A program made the translations under genes and the position numbers. Below the pieces are notes generated by a model that worked only from the letters and a program-made list of their open reading frames with translations, was not told the DNA's origin and made no database searches. From NCBI GenBank assembly GCA_038501195.1, contig JBBPUQ010000002.1:930001-994000 (forward strand): 64,000 bases of DNA, given 5' to 3'. The DNA is from Nemania diffusa (lineage: Eukaryota; Ascomycota; Sordariomycetes; Xylariales; Xylariaceae). This document shows, in pieces, positions 1 through 13,307 of this stretch (its first letter is position 1; each line of letters starts with the position of its first letter).

Positions 1-3000
1 TTTGTTAAAGCTTTTATTTTAATTATATTAAATTATAAAAATAAACTTATATAAATAAAAACAAATATTTTTAGTACTAATTAAAAAGCTATTTTTGTTT
101 AGTTTGTTAATAGTGTAATAAAGCTAGTCCAATATAAATCAAAGTGCTAAAAAAATATAGAATTAAATTATAACACAATTAAAAAAAAATATTTAACAAT
201 AATAAAAATATTAAAACATTTACAAAATTACTTTTATAAAATATATTTTTATTTAAAAACTAATGCTAAAGTATTAATTGTTTAATTTAATAATAGTTTT
301 TTTGCTTTATTTAGTATAACTTTAATATAGTAAATTATTTATATTAAAATATTCGATTTTAAAATCTATTATATAGCTAGCAAAAAGTATACTACTGTAA
401 ACAGTTTGTTAAAAAAGCTGTTAAAACTATTTAACAAAAAAAACAATAAATAAAAAAGCAATATTAATAATTTTATTAATATTTAGCTAAATGTTATATC
501 GATTTTTTTTTAACTATTTGTTGATACAAAATTAATACAATTTTTAAGATTTTCTTTTAAAAGTTCTTAATGCTGTTATAACAAACGCTTATAAACAAAA
601 AATAATTTTATAAAATAGAAAAAAAAGTTAAAAGTAGTAGAAGCTATTTTTTTCAAATAATATAAACTTTATTAAATTATTACTGCTACTAAAAAAAAAA
701 TAAAAACTATAAAGTTTTGCTATAGCTAAATATTTAATTACTTTTAAATATTTAAATGTTATAAATAGTATTTAGTACAAAACTAGTTTTAAAAAGCAAG
801 CTTTAAAGCACTTTGTTTAAAGCAACAAACTATAAAAAAAAGCAACGAAAAAATATCCGTTTTATAAAATACTAAATATTAAAATATTATAAAAGCAAAC
901 AATTTAAACTTGTTATAATAGTTTTATACACTGAAATAAAAAAAATATAATTTAATAAATTATTTAACAATATTATTAAAAAAGTTTTTACAAAAATATA
1001 TTAAAAGCAATCAAGTTATATATATTATACTAAAAAGCTTAAAAAAAAAAGCTTAAAAAAAAATATTATTAAAATATATTTATAAATTTTTTAGTTTTTT
1101 AAGTTATAAATATTTAGATTATACTACTATAAAATAGTTATAAATATATTATTAAAGCTTACTATAAGTTTTTTAACTATTTAAAAGTTATAGCTTTAAA
1201 AAATCAAACTATAAAAAGCATTTATAAATTTTTAAATTGTAAAATCTTTAAGCAGCATAATGTTTTAATTAAGCTAAAATATAACAATAGTTCTAAATTT
1301 AAAAGCAAAGTTAAAAAAGCTGCTGCAAAAATAAAATATAAATTAATTTATAGTTTAACTTATTATTTTCAATTTTAAAAACTTATAAAAAAAAAACATA
1401 TTTTTTTAAAATCAAACTTAATAAAACTAACTAATAATACAAAAAAAAGTTAAACAAACTAATTTAACAGCGTTATATAGTTAAATTATATTTTTATTAA
1501 ATATTACAAATGTAGCACTTACAAATTAATTTATAAAAAGCTATTTATTATATTTATAAAAAATATTATTTTTTTATAGAAAGTTTTGCAGTAAAATGAA
1601 GTTAAAAGTGCTAAAAATATAATTGCAATAAAAGTTCGCTAAATAAAACGCTAGAAAAAAAATATTAAAAAAGTCTGCTGAATTATTTTGCAAAAAAAAC
1701 AAAAACGGGCTAAAAACAAAAATTAACAAAATATTTACAAAATTAAAAACCGATTAAAAAAAAATACGCTTATATTTTTATATAACAAAAAGTTTAAAAT
1801 TAATATAAGCAATAATAAAAAGCTTTTTTATAAATAATACAGTTTTTATTAAATTAAAAAAGTTTTTGCTAATAGCAAATATAAATTAAAAAATTTAAAT
1901 AGTATTAAGTTTAAAAGCACTTTTTATATAAACAAGCTTAAAAAGTTCGTTAAAAACTAAAAAAAGTATTAAAAACTAGTAAATCTAGAAAAAAATATAT
2001 AAACTATAAAATATATTATTAATAATTTAAAATTAAAAAATAAATTTAATAAAGCTGTAAAAATAAATAATAAAAAAAAAAAAAAACCGATTGTAGATCA
2101 AGTAGCAATTAAGCTAAAAGCGAAAAAACTTAGAGCTATAAATATAAAGCTACAAAACAATTAGAAGCTTTTAAATATTTGTAAGCAAAAAGAAAAAAAT
2201 CTAAATAATAAAAATCTTATTTAAAACACTATTGTAGTAGAATCAATAAGTTCTTTAGCAGTATATAAAGCTAGTAATAGTTTTTTTTGTAATTTTTTTT
2301 TTTATATATTATATAATAGTTTTATTTTTTATTAATTAGTATAGCAGGTATTAATAATTAAAATAAAACATAGCTTTTAAAAGTATTATATTATATATTA
2401 TATATTTATTAAAATATTTAAAAGCATTATAAATATAATAAAAAAACTTTAGTATATATATAAAAAAAAAAATTTTTTAGCTATTAAAAATACTATTTGT
2501 TATTAAGCTATTTTTTTTTATTACTAGATCTTTTGATATATTGTTTTATAAGTTTGATAAATATACTAGATTTAATAGTAAATTTGACTTCGCTGTTGTT
2601 AAAGCAAATATTTAATTTTAGTTTAATAGTTTGTTTATTTGTTTTAAATTAGTTAATTGTTAAGTTGTTATAATATCAAATATAGTAAGCTTTTTAAACT
2701 ATAAATTTATAGTTTTTACAAATATTGCTAATATATTTAAAGATTGAAATATATTTGAAAAAAAGCTATATTTTAGTTTTTTTGTACAGTTTAAACTAAA
2801 CAAGTTAACGTTTATATATTTTATAAAAAACAGCATTAAAAATACTAAATTATTAAATATAAAAGCTTTTGAAGCAACAGTAGTTGTAAGTAAAGTTATA
2901 AATATATTTGCTTTAAAAGCTACTTTGACTTATTTTGATATATAATATACAAAAAACAATGTTATAATTAAAAGTTTTTTTAATTATAGCAAAAATTATA

Positions 3001-6000
3001 GAAAAAATACTAAAAAGTTTAAAAATGTTAAAGTATACTTTTTAATATATGTATTAACTTTTAATAGTACTACTAAAAACTTAAATAAAAAAATTGTTGA
3101 AGATTTATAATATAACAATGTTAGCAAAAGATTATATAAATCAACAGTTTTTTTATATATTTACAAGCTTTTAGATTTTAGAAAGTTCTAAGTTGTGAAT
3201 TTTACTGTTTATAAGCTAGGCTAAATCGATATTTTTAAAACAAAAAAGTTTTTAAAGTTTAAAAAAATATATAAAATAGTAAAGTCTAAGAACTTTTTGA
3301 TTAAGCAAAAAAATGACATTTTAGCTGCATATATAAAAGCGATTACTAAAAAAAAATATAATAATAATAAAAATAATAAAAATGTTATATATAGTTTTAA
3401 GTTTTTAGAAAAAAAAGAGTGTATTAATAAAATTGTTAATAAAAAAAATAAATAAAAAAAATAAATAAACATTTAAAAGATTTGTTGATTTAAAAAAAAA
3501 GAAATAAAAAGTAAAAACTAAAAAAAAATTGTGTAGTAGTTGTGTTATAGTTAAGATCTATTAAAAGTAGCAATAAATTTTAACGAAAGAAAAAAACTAC
3601 TAACTATTAAAAGCAAATAATTTTTATAAGTTAACTAAATAAAAAAATGCAGTTTTTTTTTAAAAGTTCATTTAATTTAAAAAAGTTTAATTAAATAAAC
3701 AGTTAAACAATAGTTTATATATAAATCAAAAAGTTAATAAGCTAAAGTACTAGTAGCTGTTGTTAAAATATTGGTTTAAAAAATATAAGCTATTTAAAAA
3801 ACTTAAAAAAAACTACTTATTTATTTTATTAAGCTATAAAGTTTAGCGTTAGCAAATAAAATCTTTAAAAATGCTTAAAAGTTTAGTTAGCTAATTAAAA
3901 AAAGTTTCTAGTAGTTAAAAAAAGTAGTATTTTTTTATTTTTTAATTTTTATTAAGTAAAAAAATCTATGAGATAAAGATATTAAACTTTAATTTATTGC
4001 AAATTTTTATTGCTTTTTTTATTCGAGCTTATTATATTAATTTTTAGCTTTAAACTTTAAAAAATTTTTTTTACTTTTTACTTTTTTTATTTATACTTTT
4101 ATACTTTTACTTATGTATACTTTTAATCTTTTTATTTATTTACTATTACACTATTGATAAAAATATTAAAATTATATATAAATATATATAGATTTAACAA
4201 GTTTTTTAATTTTTTTTTTTATTATTTTTTTATTTAAGTATTATAGCAATATTATAGAAACAAAAAGTATATCTATCTGCTAAAAGCAGCAAAAATATAA
4301 TTTAAAAAAAAATTTATTTAAATTTCTTTATATTTTTTTTACAATTATTTTATAGCAAAAATATATTAATTACAATATTTAAAAAAAATAAATAGCTACT
4401 TAATTACTTTATTAATACTTTTAATTATAATATATAATATTATTTTTTTTATTTTTAACTACTTTTTAAACTTAATCTTTAATATATCAACAGTTGCTTT
4501 TTCTTAAATAATTATAAATAAGCTGTATTATAAAAACAAAATAAAATTAAGTTTTTAATTAATATTATTTTTAAATATAAAACTAAAAAATAGCTAAATT
4601 TATTAAAAATAACAGCAGCAATATATTTTATTTTTTATAGTATAAACAAGTTTATATATAATTTTACTTTTAGCAGTATTTTCTTTAAATATATAAATAG
4701 TATATGCTATTTATATAAAGTTACTAAAAAAGATATAAAACAAAAGATATAAAAAGTTGTTTTTAAAAAATATAAAATAGTTAGTAAAGCAAGCTTTTAT
4801 TAGTATTTTATAATTTATAATATTTTTTAAAAGCTTGTTGTTTTTATTGATTTAATTAATGCTTTTTATTTAAATCTCAAATATAAACATATATTCTATT
4901 ATTTTTAAAAAGTTTAAGCAGCAGATATTATTTTTAAACACTTTAATTTTTTATTTTTTACTTATGTAGCTTATACGTTTTTATTAATATAAATTAATAA
5001 CTAATATTATAGTTATTTTTGCTTAGCAAGCTTATTTTTGATATTTTAAAGCTTTTAAAAAGCAGCAGATATAATTAAAAAAAATAAAGATTTAAACATT
5101 AAAAAAATAAATAACTTAGTTAAATATATCTTTTAAACAATACATTAAAAAATTAATAAAAATTAAGTTGTTTTTTCTTTAAAATATTAGCTTGAGCTTG
5201 TTAAAAAAAAGCTAAAGCTAGTTAAATTATTTTTTATTAAGCCGAAAACTTCAGCTTACTAATTTAAGCTAACTAAAAAACTTCAAATATTGTTCTAAAT
5301 TATTAAAAACTTTCAAATTAATGTTATTTTTAGCCGAATATAAGCATATAAAAATAAAAATGCTTTTTTTGTATATTTTTTTAATATATTTTATTTTAGT
5401 ATTACTTAAAGTTTTAAACTGCTTATTTATAACTATATATTTTAAAAAAAAATCTCTATAAACTATAAATATATAACTGCAATAAAAGCTCTTTTTTTTT
5501 TCGAAAATTATAAATCTTTTTTTTGTAATTTTTACTTTTAGTTATAAATAGTAAAACTAGATTTAGTTAATATTATATTAAAAATAAAAAAATATAGTTG
5601 AACAAACAAAAAAAAAATTTGGTTTTATTTGTTAATATTTGTTAATATAGCAGTATATAATTTAAATTTATTATTTGGAATAAAAGTTAAATGTTTATAT
5701 AAATATACTTTTATAAAATTTATATTTACAAATTTAAAAATTTAGCTAAAAAAATAAAACAATTTAATATAAATATTTATTTTTAGATTTATTATTTTTA
5801 GTAATAATAAAAAAAGTTATTAGTATATTATTTTAATAAATGTTTAAACTTGTTATATATATTGCTTTAACTTTATAAAGTATACTAAAAAAAATCAAGA
5901 TAAAAATCTTGAAATATTTCAAAAAATATATCGCTTATGTTTTTTTAAACTTTAGCTTTTAGTAGATTTGATTTTTATACTTTTATTTAAATAAACTAGT

Positions 6001-7450
6001 TATTAGCAATATATTTATATAAATATCTTTTATATTATAACATTACTAGCAAATTTTAATAAAATAAATAAGCTACTTAATAGCGAAAAAAATCCAACTA
6101 ATAATTTTTCTTTTATATAGTTATATAAAAAGCTATAAAAAGTTATTAAAATATATATTGTTAAAGATCTGATTTATTATTTAAAACTGCTTTTTAACGC
6201 AGATTAAAAAACTTATATAAAAAAAGAAGTAACTGTTTAAAAAGTAGCTAAAAAAACTAAAAAAGCTAAAAAAAAAAGACCTACTTTTAAAAAGCTAAAA
6301 CTTTTACTTAAGTTTAATATAAACTTTGATTTACTGCTTTTTATTTTTTTTTTTTTATTTTTAAATAGTAGCTTTAGCAATATATATAATTTTTTGTTTA
6401 AAAAAAAAGATTTTATATTTAAAATTAAATCTAGTCGTTATAAATTAACAGAACTTTTATTTAATATATATTTTTTAATTTATCTTTTTTTTGTTTTTTT
6501 GTTTTTTAGTCGATTATAAAAATCAAATAATAATTTATGTTTTAAAGTTAATTATTACAAGTTACTACTGTTTAACTATAATATATAGAAATATAAAATT
6601 AACGTTAATTATAATTGTATTATAGCTTTTGATTATTTTAGTAACAATTTTAAAATTAAAAAAGTAAAAAATTTAGCTTTAAGTATAATTAAGAGCTTAT
6701 ATTAATAGCTTTAAAAAAAGTAGATTGATTTAATATAACATTTTCGACTTATTATTTTTATAAAATAACAAAGTTAGAAATAGTATAAAGCGAATGTAAA
6801 AGCTGTTAAAAAAGCTAATAAAGTTTCTTTTGAAGTTTGACAGCAGAAATAGCAACGTAAATTAAAGCTATTAATTTAATTTGATTTTATTAAAAAGCAG
6901 ATCTGCTAAAAAAAGCTATAACTAAAAAAGATAAATTAAATCAAGTGTTAAGTTTTTAAAATTTACTAGCGATTGTTTTGTAGTTAAGTTATTTTAAAAT
7001 CAATCTTTTTTATAAAAACTTATTGTTTGCTTTTATATTAGTATTATATTATATGTTATAAAATTTTTTACAATAAAAAATTGTGCTAATTTATACGATA
7101 ATTTTTATATTTGTTTATATTTTAGTTATTTAGTTTATAAGTTTGTGCTGCTTTTATATATTTGTTTAGTTTGTTAAATGAAAATATACTAGAAATAGTA
7201 TTACTTTACTTAAAAAAAATTAAAACAGTATAAGTTGCACTGTTGCAAAAAAGTTGCGTTAATTAAGTTAGCAAAACTTTAGATTTTTTATTTTTTTCTA
7301 TTTATTAGTTAGCAGGAAAGTAGTTCACTACTAAGAAAATACATGGCACTATAAAAGTTGATGCTTTTGGTATCAACTAACTAGGTTGTTGCATAGTATT
7401 TACAGCAGTTTTGCTACTTCAATATTATTTCGATTGCTTTTTTAAACTAC
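1..7450. repeat. AT-rich, probably RIP-mutated repeat island
   Basis: This block is almost entirely A and T, with long A and T runs, abundant TpA and very few CpG or GC-rich words. No open frame longer than a low-complexity artefact survives. The composition changes within about 150 bases near 7450 to ordinary fungal sequence. In Pezizomycotina such islands are usually old transposons converted by repeat-induced point mutation, followed by further AT drift. I could not recognise the original element: no LTR ends, terminal inverted repeats or polymerase motifs are readable. The block runs off the left edge of the window, so its full size is unknown. RIP origin is inferred from composition; the AT-richness and lack of genes are seen directly. 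Confidence 0.8.
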
Positions 7451-7720
7451 TGTTATTATTGCTTCAAATCTCTAGAAGTGATTTTTCATAGCCGTGGCTA
7501 GTCCTCTAGAGTGCGTTGTGTGTATATTGCACGCATCGTTTCAATACGCGTAAACGTGACCATACTTAATCGACAGCGAAGCATCCGTGCCTAAAACACC
7601 ATTGCCGTCTGTCCCCAATTCTAAATTTTTTACCTTAGACAGGCTTTCTCTATTTTTCTTTCCTTAGATCTTGACAGTACTACTAGCCATCTACTCTAGT
7701 TTTGAATTCTCCCACAGGCG

Positions 7721-10700
7721 ATGGAGTCGAACAAGACACCAATACCAAAATTTCTTTGGCTGAAGTTCCCCAAGAGAAAGCTAGAGGAGAGCCTCAAGGC
7801 TTCTGTTGACATTCCTCTGCAGGATATACAAACGGATTCTACAACAGCAGTGAAAGGCCTTACTTCAATAGGGAGGGTCCCGGAAATACAGGAGCCCACA
7901 CCTATTCAAACGACTCATGGTCAACAAACAGAGGCCTCCGCTGTTGAAGGCGATGAAACTGCGCCGCTTTGGGATATGGCCTATAATAGTTTGAAAAAAC
8001 AACACACAAGTCTCATATATAGATATGAGATGATCCTATCAGCCATCTTGAAGCGGGAAATCGGAAAACGTTACCAACTCGATGATCGTACCAAATGGGT
8101 AATCCAGACAGATACTATGGCAAGAAGATCTCAGATGGCCCGGGCTCTTGAGATTTGGTTGAAGAAAATCAATGAACGAGGAGTAGGCTATCAAGACTTC
8201 GTGGGTGCATTACTTGAGGCTCGATCCTTGAATAAGATCATGGGTAATCTTACCCAAGGATCATCTAGCATATCGCTAGTATGGTTGGCCATCTGTTTAG
8301 GGATTGAGGTATGTGTACTACCCATCTTTGCTATCAATAGTAGAACTTGATTATGATGAGGTTTCTAACTCTATTATCTTATAGGCTACTATACATGACG
8401 GCCTCCCTCGGAGGGTGGCTCACTCGGCGGCCATATACGTCGCTTCCAGAATGCAGTGGTACCTTAGCCTGCCTAACCTCATATCAAACAACAAAAATGC
8501 GACAGAAGATCCTTCAGACACAGTTGGTCAGCGCGCCAAGGAGTTTAAAATCGCCATAACCAATTTATACAAGACCATACTTCACATTCAAATCATTGCT
8601 GCATGCTCTAGTTCCGAGTATGTCCCATCCACACTGGGGATCGGGAGCCTAGAAGCCATGATGTGCGGCCCGCATCAATATAATCCCACAAAACAAGACC
8701 TTGTCGAGCTAGAAAATGCCCTAGCTGTGTGTCTGAATGGGAAAGAGTTAGAAACTCAGCTATGTCAGCTGCTGGAAGTTGCACAACCACGAGGAGATGG
8801 TGTTGAATTGATACCAAAGCTTCATGTTTTCCACAAGCCCGGTAGTAGTTATTGGGATTTCCTCAGGGATTTCTCACTGTGGGAGATCCCTCATAGTGTG
8901 GACTTCACCAGTAAAAACAGCGATCGAGTATTCTGGGTGCCTAGCGATGGCACTGGCAAGACAGTTCTCCTTCAGTCTATTGTACGGCGATTTTCAGATC
9001 CACTCTCTAAATTAGGATCGGAACCGATGAAGAATGTTGCATATTTGTTTTGCGGTAGCGAGCTCAAGGTTCAGCAGAGGAGTTCCACCTCAGTTGTCCG
9101 AAGTCTTATTTGGCAGATTCTTCAAAGTCAACCTTCCCTTTCCAAACACATGGAACACAAGTTATCATCCACTATGAGAAATGATTTTGATGAGCCCAAC
9201 GACTTCTATGCACTATCAACTCTTCTCTGTACATTAGTCAAAGACGACCAACTCAACATGACATATTTTGTGCTCGATGGGCTAGAAGAGCTTTGTGGAG
9301 AGGTGTCTGACAATTCTCAAGACTCATATAGGGATGACTGGGGACTAACGGGCATGATTCGATTAATTTGCGCAAACTCACGTTTGTCTGATCGAGTTAA
9401 GTGGATTGTTTCAAGTAATGAGGACGTAAGAAGACGAATCGATAATGATCTACAGCATTATGCGAAGATTCCCCAGGTCGCAGATATTTCGCATAGCCTT
9501 GCCAGTCACACAGTTTCTGGCACGACACCTGCCAAGACTCTAAGTCCTAATGCCCGAGAGATTAGCAACACACTATCTGGCATACGTCACACTACCCCAA
9601 CTCCACAGCTCAGCGTAATTCACATTGCCTCCTCGTTATCTCACCGACGAGCTGTGGATCAATACACGTCTTTGAAGGTTCGCGACTTGGCTAGCAGATT
9701 CTCCTATGGCGGTGATTTACAATTGTTGGTTACGGAAAAGCTCAAGGCCTGCTCGGGCGGAAGTTGGCTATGGGTCGACCTGGCCTGCGATATCATCGAG
9801 TCCAAGGGTGTACCATGGAGTGCGCCTGGTCTCATTGAAGAGCTAAAGCCAAATGTGGCTGGCCTGTACAGTCAAATGCAGTCAGAGCTTAAAAACCTTA
9901 GAACAGAGGACACTAAATTTCGCAATAAAGTTCTTTCAACTGCTGCCATTGCATTCCGCCCACTCTCTCTTTTAGAGCTTTCGAATCTCGTGGATTTCCC
10001 GGCAGAAGTGAACCTAGAGATTGTAATCGAGAGAATGTGCTTTGCGTTCTTGGAAATAACCGAGGAGAAGGTATGCTTTAAGAGTTTAGCGGCCAGGCGG
10101 CACTTGCGTAAGCATATGGAAGAAACGAACGGTTTATCTCTAGCTCACGAAGATATGGTCAGAAAATGCCTCAGGGTGGCCTTCGACGGGAAGAAGTCAC
10201 GGCTGACCAATTATGCAACGATATATTGGATCAGACACCTCTCGGCCATCAAGATCTCCGAAGTTCCTCTATTTATGCAGTCAACGATGGAGTTGGTCAA
10301 CAAGCTTGTAAAAGATCATTTCTTACAATGGCTAGAGACCCTTGTGCCACAACGTCTCTTAGTGCAAGTTCGCGAGGATCTTCAAAGGCTTGAAACTACT
10401 TGGATTAAAAAAGTGCGTGATCCGCTAATAGTCTGTTGGTTGTGATATCTGTGTTGCTAACATTGTACAGACTACTGAAGAATTACGGCTCGCCCACAAT
10501 AGCGATGGTTATAACAACGCAGGTAGCCTAACTGCTACCGCTCTTTTCCAGAATATCCGGAGTGCCATCCGGTTTCTTGATTACCGGCGCTACTTGAATA
10601 TACCAGAGGGGATGAGTCCTCATAATACCCTTTTGTTTTGCCCTGACATAGATGAACTGAAGGACTTGGTACCACTAAGATGGGGGCCCCTAGACCTTGC

Positions 10701-12888
10701 CACAGCGCCCATTATTAGGCCACCTACCGGAGGATTTGATTCCTCACGCGTACTCACCGGGCACTTGGATCCCATCGAAGACTGTGCGTACTCGCTAGAT
10801 GGGCGCCTTATAGCCTCTATTTCCGGCAAATCATTGCGACTCTGGGATTCTAACACAGGGAAAGCCCAGCACGTACTGGAAGTAGCAGCATCAGGGTACA
10901 ACACAGCGAAAGTCGTATTCTCTCCTGATTGCTGTGGGATGCTCGCGTCGGCGACGGATCCCTTAAAAATCCAACTCTGGACTGTCTCTACAGGTTCTCC
11001 CTCGAAGGTCCTGACGCCTGCTCCCAATAGCGGACCTATAATCCACTTCACGTTTTCATCAAAAGGAGACTATCTTATTGCCGTCACATACGTAAACGTG
11101 ATTAGATGGCAATTCCCATATTATCGGCGGAGTAAGTGGTTAGATTTGGAAAAAGAAATGTGGGGGGCCACTGGCGCATGCTTTTCCAGTAATGAGAGCC
11201 TACTCGCATTGACTACCGCTCAATGTCGTATAATTTTATGGGATATGGAGAAAGTTAAAGTCCGCCATCGGTTGATCGGACATGATAAAAAAATCAACTC
11301 CATTAGCTTTTCCCCGGATTCTATTCTGCTAGCCTCTTGCTCCGATGACCATAGTGTACGGATCTGGAATACTGAAAATGGCGAAATGATCAGTCAGCTC
11401 CGCACGTTTCAAAATCGGGTGCGTTCGTTGGCTTTCTCCCCTGATGGAGTTCGGTTGGCCTGTGGCTCGGACCGATATGTCCAAGTATGGAAAGCGACAA
11501 GGCTCAGGCGAGACATCGTCACCTATGAGACTGATTCCATTTTTGGAGGACATCATTCCTCTGTGACTGCAGTACGCTTCTCTTGTGATGGACGCCATAT
11601 TCTATCCTCAACTGATAAGACCATCCGCATCCGGCGTACCAACAGGCCCGAACTCAGTACGATGGCGAAGGATGACTCGGCATCGGGCCAGGCCCACTCC
11701 ACGGCGGACAGCACAGACTCCCCTCAGGCAATACCAGAATACCATAACGGAGCAGTCACCTTCGTAGCCTTCTCCCCTCAAGGTACAATGGTGGCTTCAG
11801 CTTCATCAGCTCCAGTTAGTGACATCCTCTTATGGGATGCTGATAAGGGAACCCCGCTGCGGATCATTAATAGTGGCCACACCCGTGATATACGGTCTCT
11901 TATATTTATACAGGACGGAAATACTTTACTATCAGCATCTGACGACTATACTATTAGGCTCTGGGATATTCATTCAGGCAACCTAGTGTGCAAACTCGAG
12001 GGTCACACCGGCTGGATTCGGGGCACCACAGTCTCCCCAGATAGCCGCTTCATAGCATCAGCATCGGACGACATGACGGTTTGCATCTGGGACATTATGG
12101 GCAGCCTTAAAGGGAAGGCTCCGGCTGGTGAATATGGAAACAACAACCCAAAACCAAAGATTCTATCTCCGTATAAAACGCTCCCAGGATACGGAAAAAG
12201 ATTCGAATGTGTGGCTTTCTCTCCAAATAGTCAATATCTTGCGACGGGTGGAGACTGGGAATACCCAGTCCTGATCTGGGACCTCGAGGTTATGGGGTAC
12301 ACGAATAGGGGCGAAGATTTCGGGCAGCCAAAGCAGCAACAGAATCATGAAAAGATCTACAACAATAATATTGACCAATTCTTTTCAATACTGAGCAGAC
12401 CTAGTACGCCGTCTTCTATCTGTAGTCTTGTTTTTGCGCCACCCACTGGCGATACGCTCATAGCAGTTTCAACATCGCGCGCCATCTACATCTGGAAAGC
12501 CACGGCGGAACCACAGGCAACAGGAACCCAGGATTGGCAGCTTACATACACCATCGACGGCAACCAAGCCTGGCCTCACCGGATGTTCAGATTCCCATAC
12601 TTCGATGCAGAGCGACCTGACGTACTACTGTCTGAGAACGGTGCTTTGCTGGTGCGGACTGCTTCTTCCTGGGCAGATGCGTCGCTGATGATGCCGGGAC
12701 CGAGAACCCAATATGGTGTGCTTGATGATTACCTAAGCCGAACTTGGATCACAAAAAATAATAAGAAACTAATTTTCGTGCCTTTCCGGTATCGCAAGGA
12801 TACATACACCTTTCAGGTCAAGGGGCAGAGGGTAGTGATAGGGTGTAAGTCGGGCGATGTGCTGATTTTTAAGTTTAGAGATTGTTAG
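7721..12888 (+). CDS. NWD-NACHT-WD40 NLR (STAND) protein, HET-E/HET-D-like architecture
   Basis: Three exons, 7721-8308, 8385-10412 and 10471-12888, join in frame with introns of 76 and 58 nt (donors GTATGT and GTGCGT, branch sites CTAAC and GCTAAC), giving about 1677 aa. Residues about 85-270 resemble the fungal NACHT_N/NWD domain (LWDMAYNSL and following). A NACHT NTPase follows: P-loop SDGTGKTVL near residue 385 and a Walker B-like stretch YFVLDGLEEL near 490. From about residue 960 to 1560 there are roughly eight to ten WD40 blades ending in WD, WN or similar (for example GHDKKINSISFSPDS and SASDDYTIRLWD). In known fungal NLRs of this layout the WD40 repeats sense a ligand and NACHT oligomerisation drives the N-terminal effector; several control heterokaryon incompatibility. 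The repeats are diverged rather than near identical. No prion-forming motif is seen at the N-terminus. The gene starts under 300 nt from the AT-rich island yet shows no premature stops. Family call is firm; biological role is inferred. Confidence 0.9.
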
Positions 12889-13225
12889 GTGTATATATGG
12901 GTAGAAGTAAACGCCCCGGTTTCTTTGACAGGCCATTCTGATATTAGGAGCAGTATCGCCATTACATTGGACTGGCCACTGTAAGGATTAGAAGTGACCA
13001 TAACGTTTCGCAGGCATCAAAATAACACGGTATAAGTAGGTAGTTTATAGACAGCAATTATGGGAAGGCAAGGTGCGATGAACGGTGGCTGAATTCTAGT
13101 CCTCATGTACCGTCACTCACAGCTCTTACCGTGAGTCTGTATTGGTCCCCAGAGTGGTGATCTACAACCTAAGTAATTATTACTAGTAGGCTAAAGGTTA
13201 GTATTTACAAGTTGATTAATTAGGA

Positions 13226-13307
13226 CAGGGTTGGAAATTAGTTAGTTTAGTTTAGGATAGGGCCATACTAATATTAATACTAAATACTTAACTAATTTCT
13301 AACCCTA
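13226..13307. mobile_element. Small hAT-type MITE (82 bp)
   Basis: The left end CAGGGTTGGAAATTAGTTA is inverted at the right end, whose reverse complement reads TAGGGTTAGAAATTAGTTA: 17 of 19 match, and both differences are C-to-T type changes. The flanks are aattagga (13218-13225) and gattagga (13308-13315), a 7/8 match to an 8-bp target duplication. CAGGG termini and an 8-bp duplication are hallmarks of hAT transposons. The interior is short, AT-rich and non-coding, so any movement would have depended on a transposase encoded elsewhere. Confidence 0.7.

Noticed and set aside
3221..3472. 83-codon minus-strand frame in the AT-rich block
   Set aside because: Translation is only Phe/Leu/Ile/Tyr-rich low complexity produced by A/T runs; there is no motif and no coding context.
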